DNA of 37,563 nucleotides from positions 1-37,563 of the forward strand of contig PWWP01000304.1 of NCBI GenBank assembly GCA_003562075.1. Reading direction: 5' to 3'. The translations under genes were made by a program, and so were the position numbers. The notes below the pieces were generated by a model. That model was not told where the DNA came from. It searched no databases and worked only from the letters and a program-made list of their open reading frames with translations. Position 1 is the first letter of the stretch, and every line of letters begins with the position of its first letter. Origin of the DNA: Gemmatimonadota bacterium. Lineage in GTDB: Bacteria; Gemmatimonadota; Gemmatimonadetes; Longimicrobiales; Gaopeijiaceae. Below, one piece after another: positions 27,765 to 36,244 of the stretch.

Positions 27765-29429
27765 TCAGCCGCCGCCTCGGTTCCGACTGGGCGCGCCTCG
27801 GGAGGTGGACGGAGCGCTGGCTCCAGAGCGTGCCCGGGGCGCCGCCGGTGTGGAGCGGGTCGAGGGGGGCGGCGCTGATCGTCCCGTCGGTGCCGGTCGA
27901 CTCCGTGTGGAGGGAGCCGGCGCTGAACGTGTTGAGGGAGCCGGCGTGGAGCGTGTGGACGGCGCAGGCGCCGACCGGGTTGAGGGCGCAGGCGCCGACC
28001 GCGTAGAGGGAGCCGGTGTGGAGCGGGTCGAAGGGGCCGAACGGTTTCCTGCTGGAGGCGACGACGGTCGAGCATCGGCTCCGGATCGAGTCCCTGCAGA
28101 GGGCGCAGGTGCCGACCTGGTGGAGGAGGACGGCCGGTTGTCCCGGGTGGAGGGTTCCGTGGACGGACGACTCGGCGTCCCCCTCTGGGCATTCCCCGAC
28201 GGTGCGCTCGGCGCCGTTGTTCGGGGTGCCGGGGTGGCCCGGTCCCCCGAGGATGGAGAGGACGGTGTCCGGGTCGACGTTCCAGGCCGGGCCGGCACGT
28301 CCCGGGTCGTGCCCTGGGGCGGACCCGTCCGGGCTGGAGTGCCCTGGGCCCCCCGAGCCCGATCCGACGGCCTGTCCCGAGAGGTCGTGGCAGGTCCTTG
28401 CCGGGTGGCTCCACCCCTGCTCCCCTCAGGACTCATCCGTGTCGTGGCGTCACCGGCGCCTGTCCGGGGGCTGGGGGTGGGCGTACTCCTGGAGGTGGGC
28501 GTGGGAGCGGCCCGGTCCGGTGCGGCCGTCCGTGCACTTCCGTCCCTGCTGGGATCCGGGCTGGCTGCCGGTGCGGTGGAGGTTCGGGCACCCCGGGTCC
28601 GGAGATCAGGAGGTGGCGCCGGGGATGGGGAGGTGCTGGTCCGAACCGCTGATCCTGCCGCCGGTGCCGGCGTCCCACCCCGCCGGACTGCGGTTCGTGA
28701 AGGGGCTACTCCCGGCGATTCCTTGTATCGGGGAGCGGGCCTCAAACCCAGGCCTCGATCCCGGTACACGTATCCGGGCCGATACACAGTCCACCGCGGA
28801 CCGGTGGACACATAGATGGTCGGCGAGTAGTAGACCGGGGCATATGAGTAGTAGATCCGGCTCCGGCTCCAGGCCCGTGGAGCCCGCACGTAGGTGAATC
28901 CTACCGAGGGCCCCCACCAGTGGCTGGCCCAACTACTCCACCCGAAGGAAAGATAGAACCCGGAGCGGACCCGGGGGCGGGGCTTGTACGCATAGGGTCG
29001 GTAGGCGTACGGGTAGGCGTATGCATAGCCCGGTACCCAGGCGGATGACCACCAGAGGGCATCACAGTAGGGAAGATATCCATACCAGGGGTCCCACGGG
29101 TCCCAGCAGAACGTGGCCGGGTTGTGATCGTAGCGGTAGCCTCCGGTGGCCCCGTGGTAACTGGTCCTGGCCCTGGATACCGGAACGGCCCGGGCTCCGG
29201 TGCCAGGGAGGCTGGTGGCCTGAGCGAAGAGCCCCGTGGACGCCGATCGATGGGCCATTCCGACGGACATCCCATCGAAGAGATGTTCCGTTCCGGCTTC
29301 GCCCCAGGCCGTCAGGGAAACGGAGGTCTGGGCGGATACCGGCGAAGAGAGGACGCTCAGGGTCAGGAAGGCAATGGCCATCGCGAAGGCCGCGGGCCAG
29401 GATCTGGACGCAGGGGCGATGGCTGGCAT
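27765..29429 (-). CDS. Secreted protein with Tyr/Trp/Pro-rich region and long Ser/Thr/Pro/Ala/Arg low-complexity tail
   Basis: Start at ATG 29429; MPAIAPASRSWPAAFAMAIAFLTLSVLSSPVSAQ signal peptide; GYAYAYPYAYRPYAYKPRPRVRSGFYLSFGW; C-terminal STRSAPAP repeats. Confidence 0.7.
   Translation of the reverse strand: MPAIAPASRSWPAAFAMAIAFLTLSVLSSPVSAQTSVSLTAWGEAGTEHLFDGMSVGMAHRSASTGLFAQATSLPGTGARAVPVSRARTSYHGATGGYRYDHNPATFCWDPWDPWYGYLPYCDALWWSSAWVPGYAYAYPYAYRPYAYKPRPRVRSGFYLSFGWSSWASHWWGPSVGFTYVRAPRAWSRSRIYYSYAPVYYSPTIYVSTGPRWTVYRPGYVYRDRGLGLRPAPRYKESPGVAPSRTAVRRGGTPAPAAGSAVRTSTSPSPAPPPDLRTRGARTSTAPAASPDPSRDGSARTAAPDRAAPTPTSRSTPTPSPRTGAGDATTRMSPEGSRGGATRQGPATTSRDRPSDRARGAQGTPARTGPPQGTTRDVPARPGTSTRTPSSPSSGDRATPAPRTTAPSAPSGNAQRGTPSRPSTEPSTRDNRPSSSTRSAPAPSAGTRSGADARPSSPPAGNRSAPSTRSTPAPSTRSAPAPSTRSAPAPSTRSTPAPSTRSAPAPSTRSRPAPTGRSAPPPSTRSTPAAPRARSGASAPSTSRGAPSRNRGGG
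27849..28042. repeat. Imperfect 24-bp tandem repeats coding for (STRSxPAP)n on the minus strand
   Basis: Plus-strand units such as CGTGTGGACGGCGCAGGCGCCGAC / CGGGTTGAGGGCGCAGGCGCCGAC / CGCGTAGAGGGAGCCGGTGTGGAG; minus translation APSTRSTPAPSTRSAPAPSTRSAPAPSTRSTPAPSTRSAP. Confidence 0.85.
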
Positions 29430-29477
29430 GCTTGATTCTCCTGAGGCCCTACAGAGGACACGTGACTCCTTCCTGAC

Positions 29478-29507
29478 ATTATACGCGTCTTTGCAGGAAA
29501 AGTGCCA
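29478..29507 (-). promoter_or_regulatory. Candidate promoter of the low-complexity secreted protein
   Basis: Minus strand TGGCACTTTTCCTGCAAAGACGCGTATAATG: perfect TATAAT -10 (29478-29483), with TGGCAC 18 nt upstream. Confidence 0.45.
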
Positions 29508-29759
29508 GAAAACGGAGTCGCCTTCGCCATGGGCGCTCGCTTCTGACACACCCTTGGTGCCACCGGTATGGTGCCAGCGGCCTGGCAGGCCGGATGCAAG
29601 GATGCGGGACCAGCCCGTGGCTTCGCTTCGTGCAGGCCGCTCAGCCACTCAGACCGATCAGACACCGTGTCCTTTCTGGAGGACAGAGTTGAATCAAAAG
29701 AGGACAGGTAGGGCAGGTTGGGGGCGGGGAGGCGTCACGGAGGGACCACCCGTCAGGTC

Positions 29760-30002
29760 TCAGGGAACCAGTCGATCCAGAAACCACAGAAGACCCAGGA
29801 GGGCGAAGGGTGCCAGGGTCAGGAGGGTAACCTGGAACCAGAGCCCCAGCCCCTCCTGGCCAGGCTCCTTGGCAGATCCCTTCCCTCCATCCCTTCCATC
29901 ACCGAAATCGGACCCTCGATCCCGAACGCCACCGTCGGTGTCTTGATGTCTCGTGGGGTACAACGCCGCCCTCCTTTCCTCTCGATGCTCGAGCCGGATC
30001 AC
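29760..30002 (-). CDS. Small single-span membrane protein (hypothetical)
   Basis: 80 aa; charged N-terminus then GLWFQVTLLTLAPFALLGLLWFLDRLVP hydrophobic segment. Start codon uncertain. Confidence 0.4.
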   Translation of the reverse strand: MIRLEHREERRAALYPTRHQDTDGGVRDRGSDFGDGRDGGKGSAKEPGQEGLGLWFQVTLLTLAPFALLGLLWFLDRLVP

Positions 30003-30143
30003 TTGTCCTGAGGCTCTGCTCTATGTAGGCTTTAAACTCGCATGTTGTCCTTCCGAACCCAAACGCAGGATTCCTGGGTTCCTTCCGCGGGCCTTTCCCC
30101 TCGGACGTGTGTTTATGCTCCCCCAACAAGACTACGACGGAAC

Positions 30144-31286
30144 GTGACCAACGATCGATGGCTGGGCATACTGGAAGTGTTGTCAGGCGGCTCCGGGTTC
30201 GTGAGGCGCCAGAACGCTGGCTATATGCCCAGTTCGGACGATGTATACGTAAGCGGCAAGCTCGTATCCAGATTCGGACTGCGAACCGGAGATGAGATCT
30301 CCGGCTCGGTAGGCGGCCGCCCGCGGAACGGGAAGGCTCCCCCGCTGACCAATCTGGAGGCGGTGAACGGTCGTCCTCCCCAGGAGGCCAAGGGACGCCC
30401 GGACTTCGATCGCCTGAGCGCCATGCACCCTGACGAGCAGTTGACGCTGGAGTGCGATATCCAGGGGCACGGTGGTCCCGACTTCACGAATCGGGTCATC
30501 GATCTCTTCTGTCCTCTGGGCAAGGGGCAACGGGCCATGATCGTGGCGCCGGCCAAGGCCGGGAAGACCACGGTCCTCCAGCGTGTGGCTGAAGGGATCG
30601 TGAAGAACCACTCTGAGTGCGCTCTTTTCATCCTCCTCGTGGACGAGCGTCCCGAGGAGATCACCGAGATGGAGCAATGCGGGTTCGGGGAAGTCATCGC
30701 TTCGTCCTTCGACTTCCCTCCTGACCGGCATGTTGCGCTGGCGGAGATCACCCTGGAGCGGGCCCGGCGACGGGTGGAGATGGGCCAGGACGTCGTCATC
30801 ATCCTGGACTCCATCACCCGCCTGGCTCGAGCCTACAATACGACAGAGGACGGGAGCGGCCGGACCCTCTCAGGTGGCTTGGACGCCACGGCGCTGGAGC
30901 GTCCCAAGCGGCTTCTGGGGAGTGCGCGGAAGATTGATCCGGGCCAGGGCGGAGGCTCCCTGACCATCGTGGCTACGGCTCTGGTGGACACGGGCTCCCG
31001 CATGGACCAGGTCATCTTCGAGGAGATCAAGGGAACCGGAAACAGCGAGTTGGTTCTCAGCCGGGAGTTGGCTGACCGGCGGATCTTCCCAGCCATCGAC
31101 CTGATGGCATCCGCCACGCGCCGGGAGGAGTTGCTCCTGAGCGAAGAGGGCCTCCTCCTGTCTCGGGCACTCCGTCGACAGTTCAGCAACGCCAGCGCAT
31201 CCGATGCCATGAGCGAGCTCCTGGGGGCCATGCGACGGACGAAGACGAACGAGGAACTCCTGAGAATGAGCCGGGCGAACCTCTGA
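30144..31286 (+). CDS. rho: Transcription termination factor Rho
   Basis: NDRWLGILEVLSGGSGFVR...YVSGKLVSRFGLRTGDEISG (RNA-binding OB domain); GQRAMIVAPAKAGKTTVLQRVAEGI (Walker A); DVVIILDSITRLARAYN; GSLTIVATALVDTGSRMDQVIFEEIKGTGN. GTG start proposed at 30144; the longer ORF start (30042) is an alternative. Confidence 0.94.
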   Translation: MTNDRWLGILEVLSGGSGFVRRQNAGYMPSSDDVYVSGKLVSRFGLRTGDEISGSVGGRPRNGKAPPLTNLEAVNGRPPQEAKGRPDFDRLSAMHPDEQLTLECDIQGHGGPDFTNRVIDLFCPLGKGQRAMIVAPAKAGKTTVLQRVAEGIVKNHSECALFILLVDERPEEITEMEQCGFGEVIASSFDFPPDRHVALAEITLERARRRVEMGQDVVIILDSITRLARAYNTTEDGSGRTLSGGLDATALERPKRLLGSARKIDPGQGGGSLTIVATALVDTGSRMDQVIFEEIKGTGNSELVLSRELADRRIFPAIDLMASATRREELLLSEEGLLLSRALRRQFSNASASDAMSELLGAMRRTKTNEELLRMSRANL

Positions 31287-31380
31287 CGAGGTGATCCGTC
31301 CCCTGAGAGTCCACGGGTCTCTCCGGGGAGTTCCAACGGGAGCAGGACCAAGAGTCGAGTCTCCCGGTCCGGTCCCGGCG

Positions 31381-31956
31381 TCAGCCGTCCTGGGGTGGAC
31401 GGTCCTCTTCCTCGGGGGTAAAGACCTCTCCCTCCACCACCAGCGCCTGGAGCGCCCGAAGGGACTGTTCCAGTTGTTCTCCCTGGAGCTCATCCATCCG
31501 GCCGGCCACGTACCCCAGAAGGGGATTCCAGCCGAAGTCCCCGGATTCAGTCCAGACGATACGGGTTCCGGCCTCCCCTTCCGGTGTCAGCGACATCCGG
31601 CCGGTAATCTGGATTGCTCCGCCCTCTACCGCCACGCTGTACCGGACCTCCTGGTTCGGGGTGACCTGGGTGATGATGAACTCCCCCTGGCCGTAGAAGT
31701 CATCATCCCATTCTCGCCCGGATCCCTCCCCTGCCTCAGGACCGAAGAACTCCGCTCCACTCTCGGGTGATGGCGTCCAGAGGGTCCACGCCTCAGCACT
31801 TTCCAGGTAGGGGAAGACGGCTTCCGGGGGTGCATCCAGTTGAGCGCTCCGCTCTACCTCCCATCCGCTGGGCAGGAGGAATCCAAGGACAAGGAATCCC
31901 AGAAGGATGGCGGCCAGGGCGCCCAGGGCGATCCCGGCAATGCGGATGAGGCTCAC
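31381..31956 (-). CDS. SRPBCC (START/polyketide-cyclase-like) domain protein with N-terminal TM segment
   Basis: MSLIRIAGIALGALAAILLGFLVLGFLLPSGWEVERSAQLDAPPEAVFPYLESAEAWTLWTP...GTRIVWTESGDFGWNPLLGYV. Confidence 0.8.
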   Translation of the reverse strand: MSLIRIAGIALGALAAILLGFLVLGFLLPSGWEVERSAQLDAPPEAVFPYLESAEAWTLWTPSPESGAEFFGPEAGEGSGREWDDDFYGQGEFIITQVTPNQEVRYSVAVEGGAIQITGRMSLTPEGEAGTRIVWTESGDFGWNPLLGYVAGRMDELQGEQLEQSLRALQALVVEGEVFTPEEEDRPPQDG

Positions 31957-32087
31957 GTGGGACGCACTCCGTAGGGGAAGGCTCGAATGGAAGGCGGGTC
32001 CTGCCGGAGTAACCTGACGGCTCGGGCCCCGGGGTCAAGGGGGAGGCAGTGGAAGCTCCCCTCCCCGGGGCTCCGAGCCCGGACCTC

Positions 32088-32116
32088 TTTACATTCCGAA
32101 ATCATTCATATTTCAA
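32088..32116 (-). promoter_or_regulatory. Candidate sigma70-type promoter for the SRPBCC gene
   Basis: Minus strand TTGAAA (32111-32116), 17-nt spacer, TGTAAA (32088-32093), in a locally AT-rich patch. Confidence 0.4.
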
Positions 32117-32122
32117 GAGCCG

Positions 32123-32707
32123 TCAGACAGCTGTGTCGATGCGCCGGAGAAGGTCCTGGCGCTCTTCCTGGGCCAGCAGGGGGGAGGAGGCCAGGAGGCG
32201 GGCTTCCTGCAAGAGGGCCTCCGTACGGTCCCGGTCGCCGGTCTGGGCGGCCAGCCACGCTGCATCCACGTAAGCCTGACCGGCTTCGATGACATCACCC
32301 TGACGAAGAGCGGCCGTGGCGGCAGCTTCGGCGTCGCGGATGGCCCGGTCGGAGCGACCTGCATAGTGGCTCATGCGGGCCGCCTCACGAAGGTTCTGGA
32401 CTTTCTGAGGATCGTGATCAGGACGGAGCTCTGCTGCTTTCCGATAGAGACGAGCAGCCTCGTGACGTTCATCCATGAGATCCCGAAGGGCCCAGGCTCG
32501 AGCCTCCAGCGCGGCGGCCTCTTCCACCTCGGCGGAGAGCTGGGTGGCCGGTGGCTGGTGACCTTCAAGGGTTTCGCCCGGGTCCGTCTGGGCCTGCAGG
32601 GGACCAGCCGTGGCCAGGGCCAGGAGGGCCGTACCGGCCAGGAATGTACGAGCGAAGAGAGGGGAGGAGCTTTGAACGCTCGGAGTCGTGTAGGAACGGC
32701 GGTGCAT
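32123..32707 (-). CDS. Secreted protein with TPR-like/helical content, unknown function
   Basis: Start at ATG 32707; MHRRSYTTPSVQSSSPLFARTFLAGTALLALATAGPLQAQ signal peptide; AARLYRKAAELRPDHDPQKVQNLREAARMSHYAGRSDRAIRDAEAAATAA TPR-like helices. Confidence 0.75.
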   Translation of the reverse strand: MHRRSYTTPSVQSSSPLFARTFLAGTALLALATAGPLQAQTDPGETLEGHQPPATQLSAEVEEAAALEARAWALRDLMDERHEAARLYRKAAELRPDHDPQKVQNLREAARMSHYAGRSDRAIRDAEAAATAALRQGDVIEAGQAYVDAAWLAAQTGDRDRTEALLQEARLLASSPLLAQEERQDLLRRIDTAV

Positions 32708-32804
32708 GGTATGCCTCGTAGGTTCGATATCAGTGCCGTCCCGGATCCGGAAGGCTGTCTCACCAGATCCGGTGGGGAAGGGACCTTCCCTTCCTCGGGT
32801 CCCC

Positions 32805-33998
32805 CTACGAGACCTCACCTCCGGAAGATTCAGCCTGCGCGAATCGAGTCAGCCGATCCACGGCCTCCTCCAGCGTTGCCAGCTCTTTGCAGAAGGTGAA
32901 TCGGATCAAGTGGTTCCCCTTGTCCGACTGGAAGAAGCTGGAGCCTGGCACGGCGGCTACTCCCCCCTCCCGAGCCAGTCGGTGGGCGAATGTAGTGTCG
33001 TCTTCCCTGGAAATTGCCGAGAAGTCAGCCAGGAGGTAATAGGCGCCTTCCGGTGTCCCGCAGCGGAATCCGGCCTCACGAAGCCCCAGGATCATGAGGT
33101 CCCGACGGGCTCGATATCCATCCACCAGCTCATTCAGGTAGGCAGGATCCAACGTAGCCAGGGTGTCCGCCCACGCCTGCTGGAGGGGTGCTGGAGCTCC
33201 CACCGTCAGGAAGTCGTGGACCTTGCGGATCGCCCCCGTGATGGCGGGAGGCGCCACCACTGAGCCCAGACGCCATCCGGTTACCGCGAAGGTCTTGGAC
33301 GCGCCGGAGATGGTGATGGTCCGGTCCTCCATCCCTGGATAGGTGGCCATGGGACGGTGAGAGCCCTGATAGAGGATGCACTCGTAGATCTCATCCGTGA
33401 TGACCACCAGGTCTCGATCCCGAGCAACCCTGGCTACGCCGGCCATCTCCTCCTCGTCGAAGACCCGACCGGTGGGATTGTTGGGTGTGTTCAGGACCAG
33501 GGCCCGGGTCCGAGGGGTTATGACGGCCTCCAGGGCCTCCGGGTCGAGACGGTAGTCGGGCGGATCCAGGGTCAGAAAACGGGCCTGGGCCCCGGCCAGG
33601 AGGGCGTCCGGGGCATAGTTCTCGTAGAACGGCTCCAGAACCACGACTTCATCGTCTGGGTTCAGCAGGGCGAGGAATACAGCGGCCATGGCCTCCGTCG
33701 CACCGCAGGTGATCGTCACGTCCCGATCCGGATCAACTTCCATCCCGTAGCGCCGCTCATACCAGCGGGAAAGCTCCTGGCGGAGGGCAGGCACACCCCA
33801 GGTCACACCGTACTGGTTCAGGTCATTGCGAATGGCCTGGACGGCCGCTTCCTTCATGCCATGGGGAGCGGGAAAATCCGGAAATCCCTGAGCCAGGTTC
33901 ACGGCGCCCACCTCCCGTGCCACCCGGGTCATCTCTCGGATGACCGACTCGGTGAAGTCCTGGGTGCGCTGGGCGGGTCGGAGTGGACCGTCAATCAT
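32805..33998 (-). CDS. Pyridoxal-phosphate-dependent aminotransferase class I/II
   Basis: NLAQGFPDFPAP, NQYGVTWGVPALRQELS, NTPNNPTGRVF, TDEIYECILY, SGASKTFAVTGWRLG (PLP lysine). Confidence 0.93.
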   Translation of the reverse strand: MIDGPLRPAQRTQDFTESVIREMTRVAREVGAVNLAQGFPDFPAPHGMKEAAVQAIRNDLNQYGVTWGVPALRQELSRWYERRYGMEVDPDRDVTITCGATEAMAAVFLALLNPDDEVVVLEPFYENYAPDALLAGAQARFLTLDPPDYRLDPEALEAVITPRTRALVLNTPNNPTGRVFDEEEMAGVARVARDRDLVVITDEIYECILYQGSHRPMATYPGMEDRTITISGASKTFAVTGWRLGSVVAPPAITGAIRKVHDFLTVGAPAPLQQAWADTLATLDPAYLNELVDGYRARRDLMILGLREAGFRCGTPEGAYYLLADFSAISREDDTTFAHRLAREGGVAAVPGSSFFQSDKGNHLIRFTFCKELATLEEAVDRLTRFAQAESSGGEVS

Positions 33999-36042
33999 GA
34001 GGGTGCCTCGTCTCGTTCGTAGTCTCGGGGGAGCTGGTGTCTTCCTTCTGAAGCTGGGATGGGAAGGCCGCCGCGTACACCTCCTTCAATTCGGGGAGAG
34101 CCGCTTGGAGGGCAGCTTGAAGACCTGGATCGAAGTGGGTCCCCGTCCTGGCCCGGATCTGCTCCACTGCGTCGTCCCAGTCCAGGGGGGTGCGATACGC
34201 TCGAGGGCTGGTCATGGCGTCCAGGGAATCAGAAATGGCTACTATGCGGGCAGGGAGGGGGATGGCTTCACCTGCCAGCCGATCCGGGTACCCGGTCCCA
34301 TCCCATCTCTCATGGTGCCAGGCCGCGACAGCCACGATGAGTTCATCTCCCAGGAGGGGATCCAGGATCCGCCGGCTGGCCCGGGGGTGTTCCCGCACGA
34401 GCCGGTATTCATCAGCCGTCAGAGGACTGGGCTTGTTCAGGATGGCGTCGGGGACGGCGATCTTGCCCACGTCCCGGAGTTCGGCAGCCAGGCGGAGTCC
34501 TTCCCGGTCCACCTGAGGGCCGTCGGGACCCAGTCCATCCAGGAGAGCAAGGGCATAGGAGCCCACTCGCACACCACTCCCCTCGGTGTAGGGATCTTGA
34601 ACCTCCACGGCCCGAACCAGGGCCCGGGCCGCTTCCACGATGGCGTCCCGGGTTTCGGGTGTCTGTCGCAGGTTGGACGAGAGGTCCCGGCTCAGCTCCC
34701 GGTGTCGAGCGACACGATCATCACGCCGGATCAGAAGCTCCGAGAGGTGCTTCTCCAACTCCTCCATGCTGAAGGGCTTGAAGAGATAGCGGTCAGCACC
34801 GGCGCTCAGGGCATCCGCCGTGAGTTGGGAGTCCCTGACCCCGGTGATGACGATGACAGGGGTCTCCGGCCATCGGGCCTTCACGGCCGAGACCAGGTCG
34901 TGCCCAGGGAGCCCAGGGAGTCGGAGGTCGGTAATGACCACGTCGAACTCCCGGGCCAGAGCCGCCATGCCTTCGCTGGCGTCGTGTGCCTCCTCTACTT
35001 CACACCCTCGCTTCTGGAGATGAGTGGCCATGAGGGTACGGATGGAGGTTTCCTCCTCCACCAGAAGGACGGTCCGCCCTTGGCCCTGGAGCGTCGATTC
35101 GATCTGGCCCTCTCGGATGGCCGGGCCTCGGGAAGACCGTTTCCTGGCGGTGCCCACCACCTCCCGGGCTCCGGTGGTGGATCCGGCTGCCGATGCCGGT
35201 CGCCCGAAGAGTCGGACACAGTCGCCACCCGCCTCCCGTGCCCGTTGGAGCGCCAACTCGGCTGCTGCGGCCAGGTCACCGGGATCCGACATGGACGGCT
35301 GATACCCGGCGATTCCTGCCGAGACGAGCAGGCCATGGCCGCCAGAGGTGGTTCCAGCGAACGCCTCTCGAACTCGCTCGGCGAACCCTAAGGCACCCTC
35401 ATCGTCGGAGCCATCCAAGATGGACATGAAGCGGGCCGGACCCAGACGGGCGGACAGGTTCATCCGGCGGGTAGTCGAGTTGAGGATGTCACCGAAAGAA
35501 GCAAGGGCCTGGTCGGCCGCCGCGTCTCCCTCCGTGGCCAGGTAGCGGGAAAAGCCGTCCAATTCGAAGAGGACCACGGCTACGGGCCGCCCCCGGCGAG
35601 CGGCCCAGAACTCGTTCTCCAGGAGGAGGCGGGCCTGAGCCCCAGAGGGGAGCCCCGTTACCGGATCCGTCAACTCGCGCTCGGTCGGTTGCCCTGCCTC
35701 TCGCCGAAGGCGGTCCCCGAACCAGCCGAAGCTGAGCCCCATGATCAGGAGAAGTGGGAGGACCCACGGCAGATTCTCGGGGACAGGGCGTACCATGATT
35801 CCAGCGGCTACATGCACCAGGACAAGGAGTGCCACCGAAAGGGCCATAGCCATGGCGGCCCCGGGCCATCCCCGGAGATAGGCAAGATGGAGGGTGGGAG
35901 CCAAAGCCAAGAGCCAGAGCGGGCCGGCAAAATGGATGTGCTGGCCCGGAAGAAGAAGGGTGGCTGCCGCCGGAAGCAGGAGCACGGAAAAGCTGGCCAG
36001 GAGGGGTCCCCGCTGGATGGGCGGGGCTGCCGAAGGGTTCAT
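33991..36042 (-). CDS. Membrane GGDEF-like + receiver + HD-GYP-like protein
   Basis: Start at ATG 36042; several TM segments; DPVTGLPSGAQARLLLE (GGDEF-domain start), VLLVEEETSIRTLMATHLQKRGCEVEEAHDASEG...VVITDLRLPGLPGHDL (REC), LRDVGKIAVPDAILNKPSPLTADEYRLVREHP...AWHHERWDGTGYPDRLAGEAIPLPARIVAISDSLDAM (HD-GYP). Confidence 0.88.
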   Translation of the reverse strand: MNPSAAPPIQRGPLLASFSVLLLPAAATLLLPGQHIHFAGPLWLLALAPTLHLAYLRGWPGAAMAMALSVALLVLVHVAAGIMVRPVPENLPWVLPLLLIMGLSFGWFGDRLRREAGQPTERELTDPVTGLPSGAQARLLLENEFWAARRGRPVAVVLFELDGFSRYLATEGDAAADQALASFGDILNSTTRRMNLSARLGPARFMSILDGSDDEGALGFAERVREAFAGTTSGGHGLLVSAGIAGYQPSMSDPGDLAAAAELALQRAREAGGDCVRLFGRPASAAGSTTGAREVVGTARKRSSRGPAIREGQIESTLQGQGRTVLLVEEETSIRTLMATHLQKRGCEVEEAHDASEGMAALAREFDVVITDLRLPGLPGHDLVSAVKARWPETPVIVITGVRDSQLTADALSAGADRYLFKPFSMEELEKHLSELLIRRDDRVARHRELSRDLSSNLRQTPETRDAIVEAARALVRAVEVQDPYTEGSGVRVGSYALALLDGLGPDGPQVDREGLRLAAELRDVGKIAVPDAILNKPSPLTADEYRLVREHPRASRRILDPLLGDELIVAVAAWHHERWDGTGYPDRLAGEAIPLPARIVAISDSLDAMTSPRAYRTPLDWDDAVEQIRARTGTHFDPGLQAALQAALPELKEVYAAAFPSQLQKEDTSSPETTNETRHPHD

Positions 36043-36163
36043 GTTGGAGCCAGGACGGATGACAAGGTGATCTCGTGTCGGGGTGCGAATATGGTAGACA
36101 CGAGGCGGCGGCGACAGGAACCGAGGCATCCCGATCGGATCCCCTTCGGAGGACGCCAATTCG

Positions 36164-36193
36164 TTGACACCCCCTCTCCCTGGCGCCTATGGT
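36164..36193 (+). promoter_or_regulatory. Candidate sigma70-type promoter for the MFS gene
   Basis: TTGACA at 36164-36169, 18-nt spacer, TATGGT at 36188-36193. Confidence 0.45.
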
Positions 36194-36244
36194 CGACGGC
36201 ATGTCCAACCCCACCACACACCTGAGCCCGGTCAGGCCCCAGAG

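Noticed and set aside
27849-28042. Possible CRISPR-like array
   Set aside because: Units are contiguous 24-bp imperfect coding repeats with no unique spacers and no cas genes.
27805-28815. 336-aa plus-strand ORF with VEGAGAERVEGAG repeats
   Set aside because: Both strands stay open because of the 24-bp repeats. The minus-strand frame has a signal peptide and a candidate promoter, so it is preferred, though not proven.
33940-35391. 483-aa plus-strand ORF antisense to the GGDEF/HD-GYP gene
   Set aside because: Shadow ORF; no motifs.
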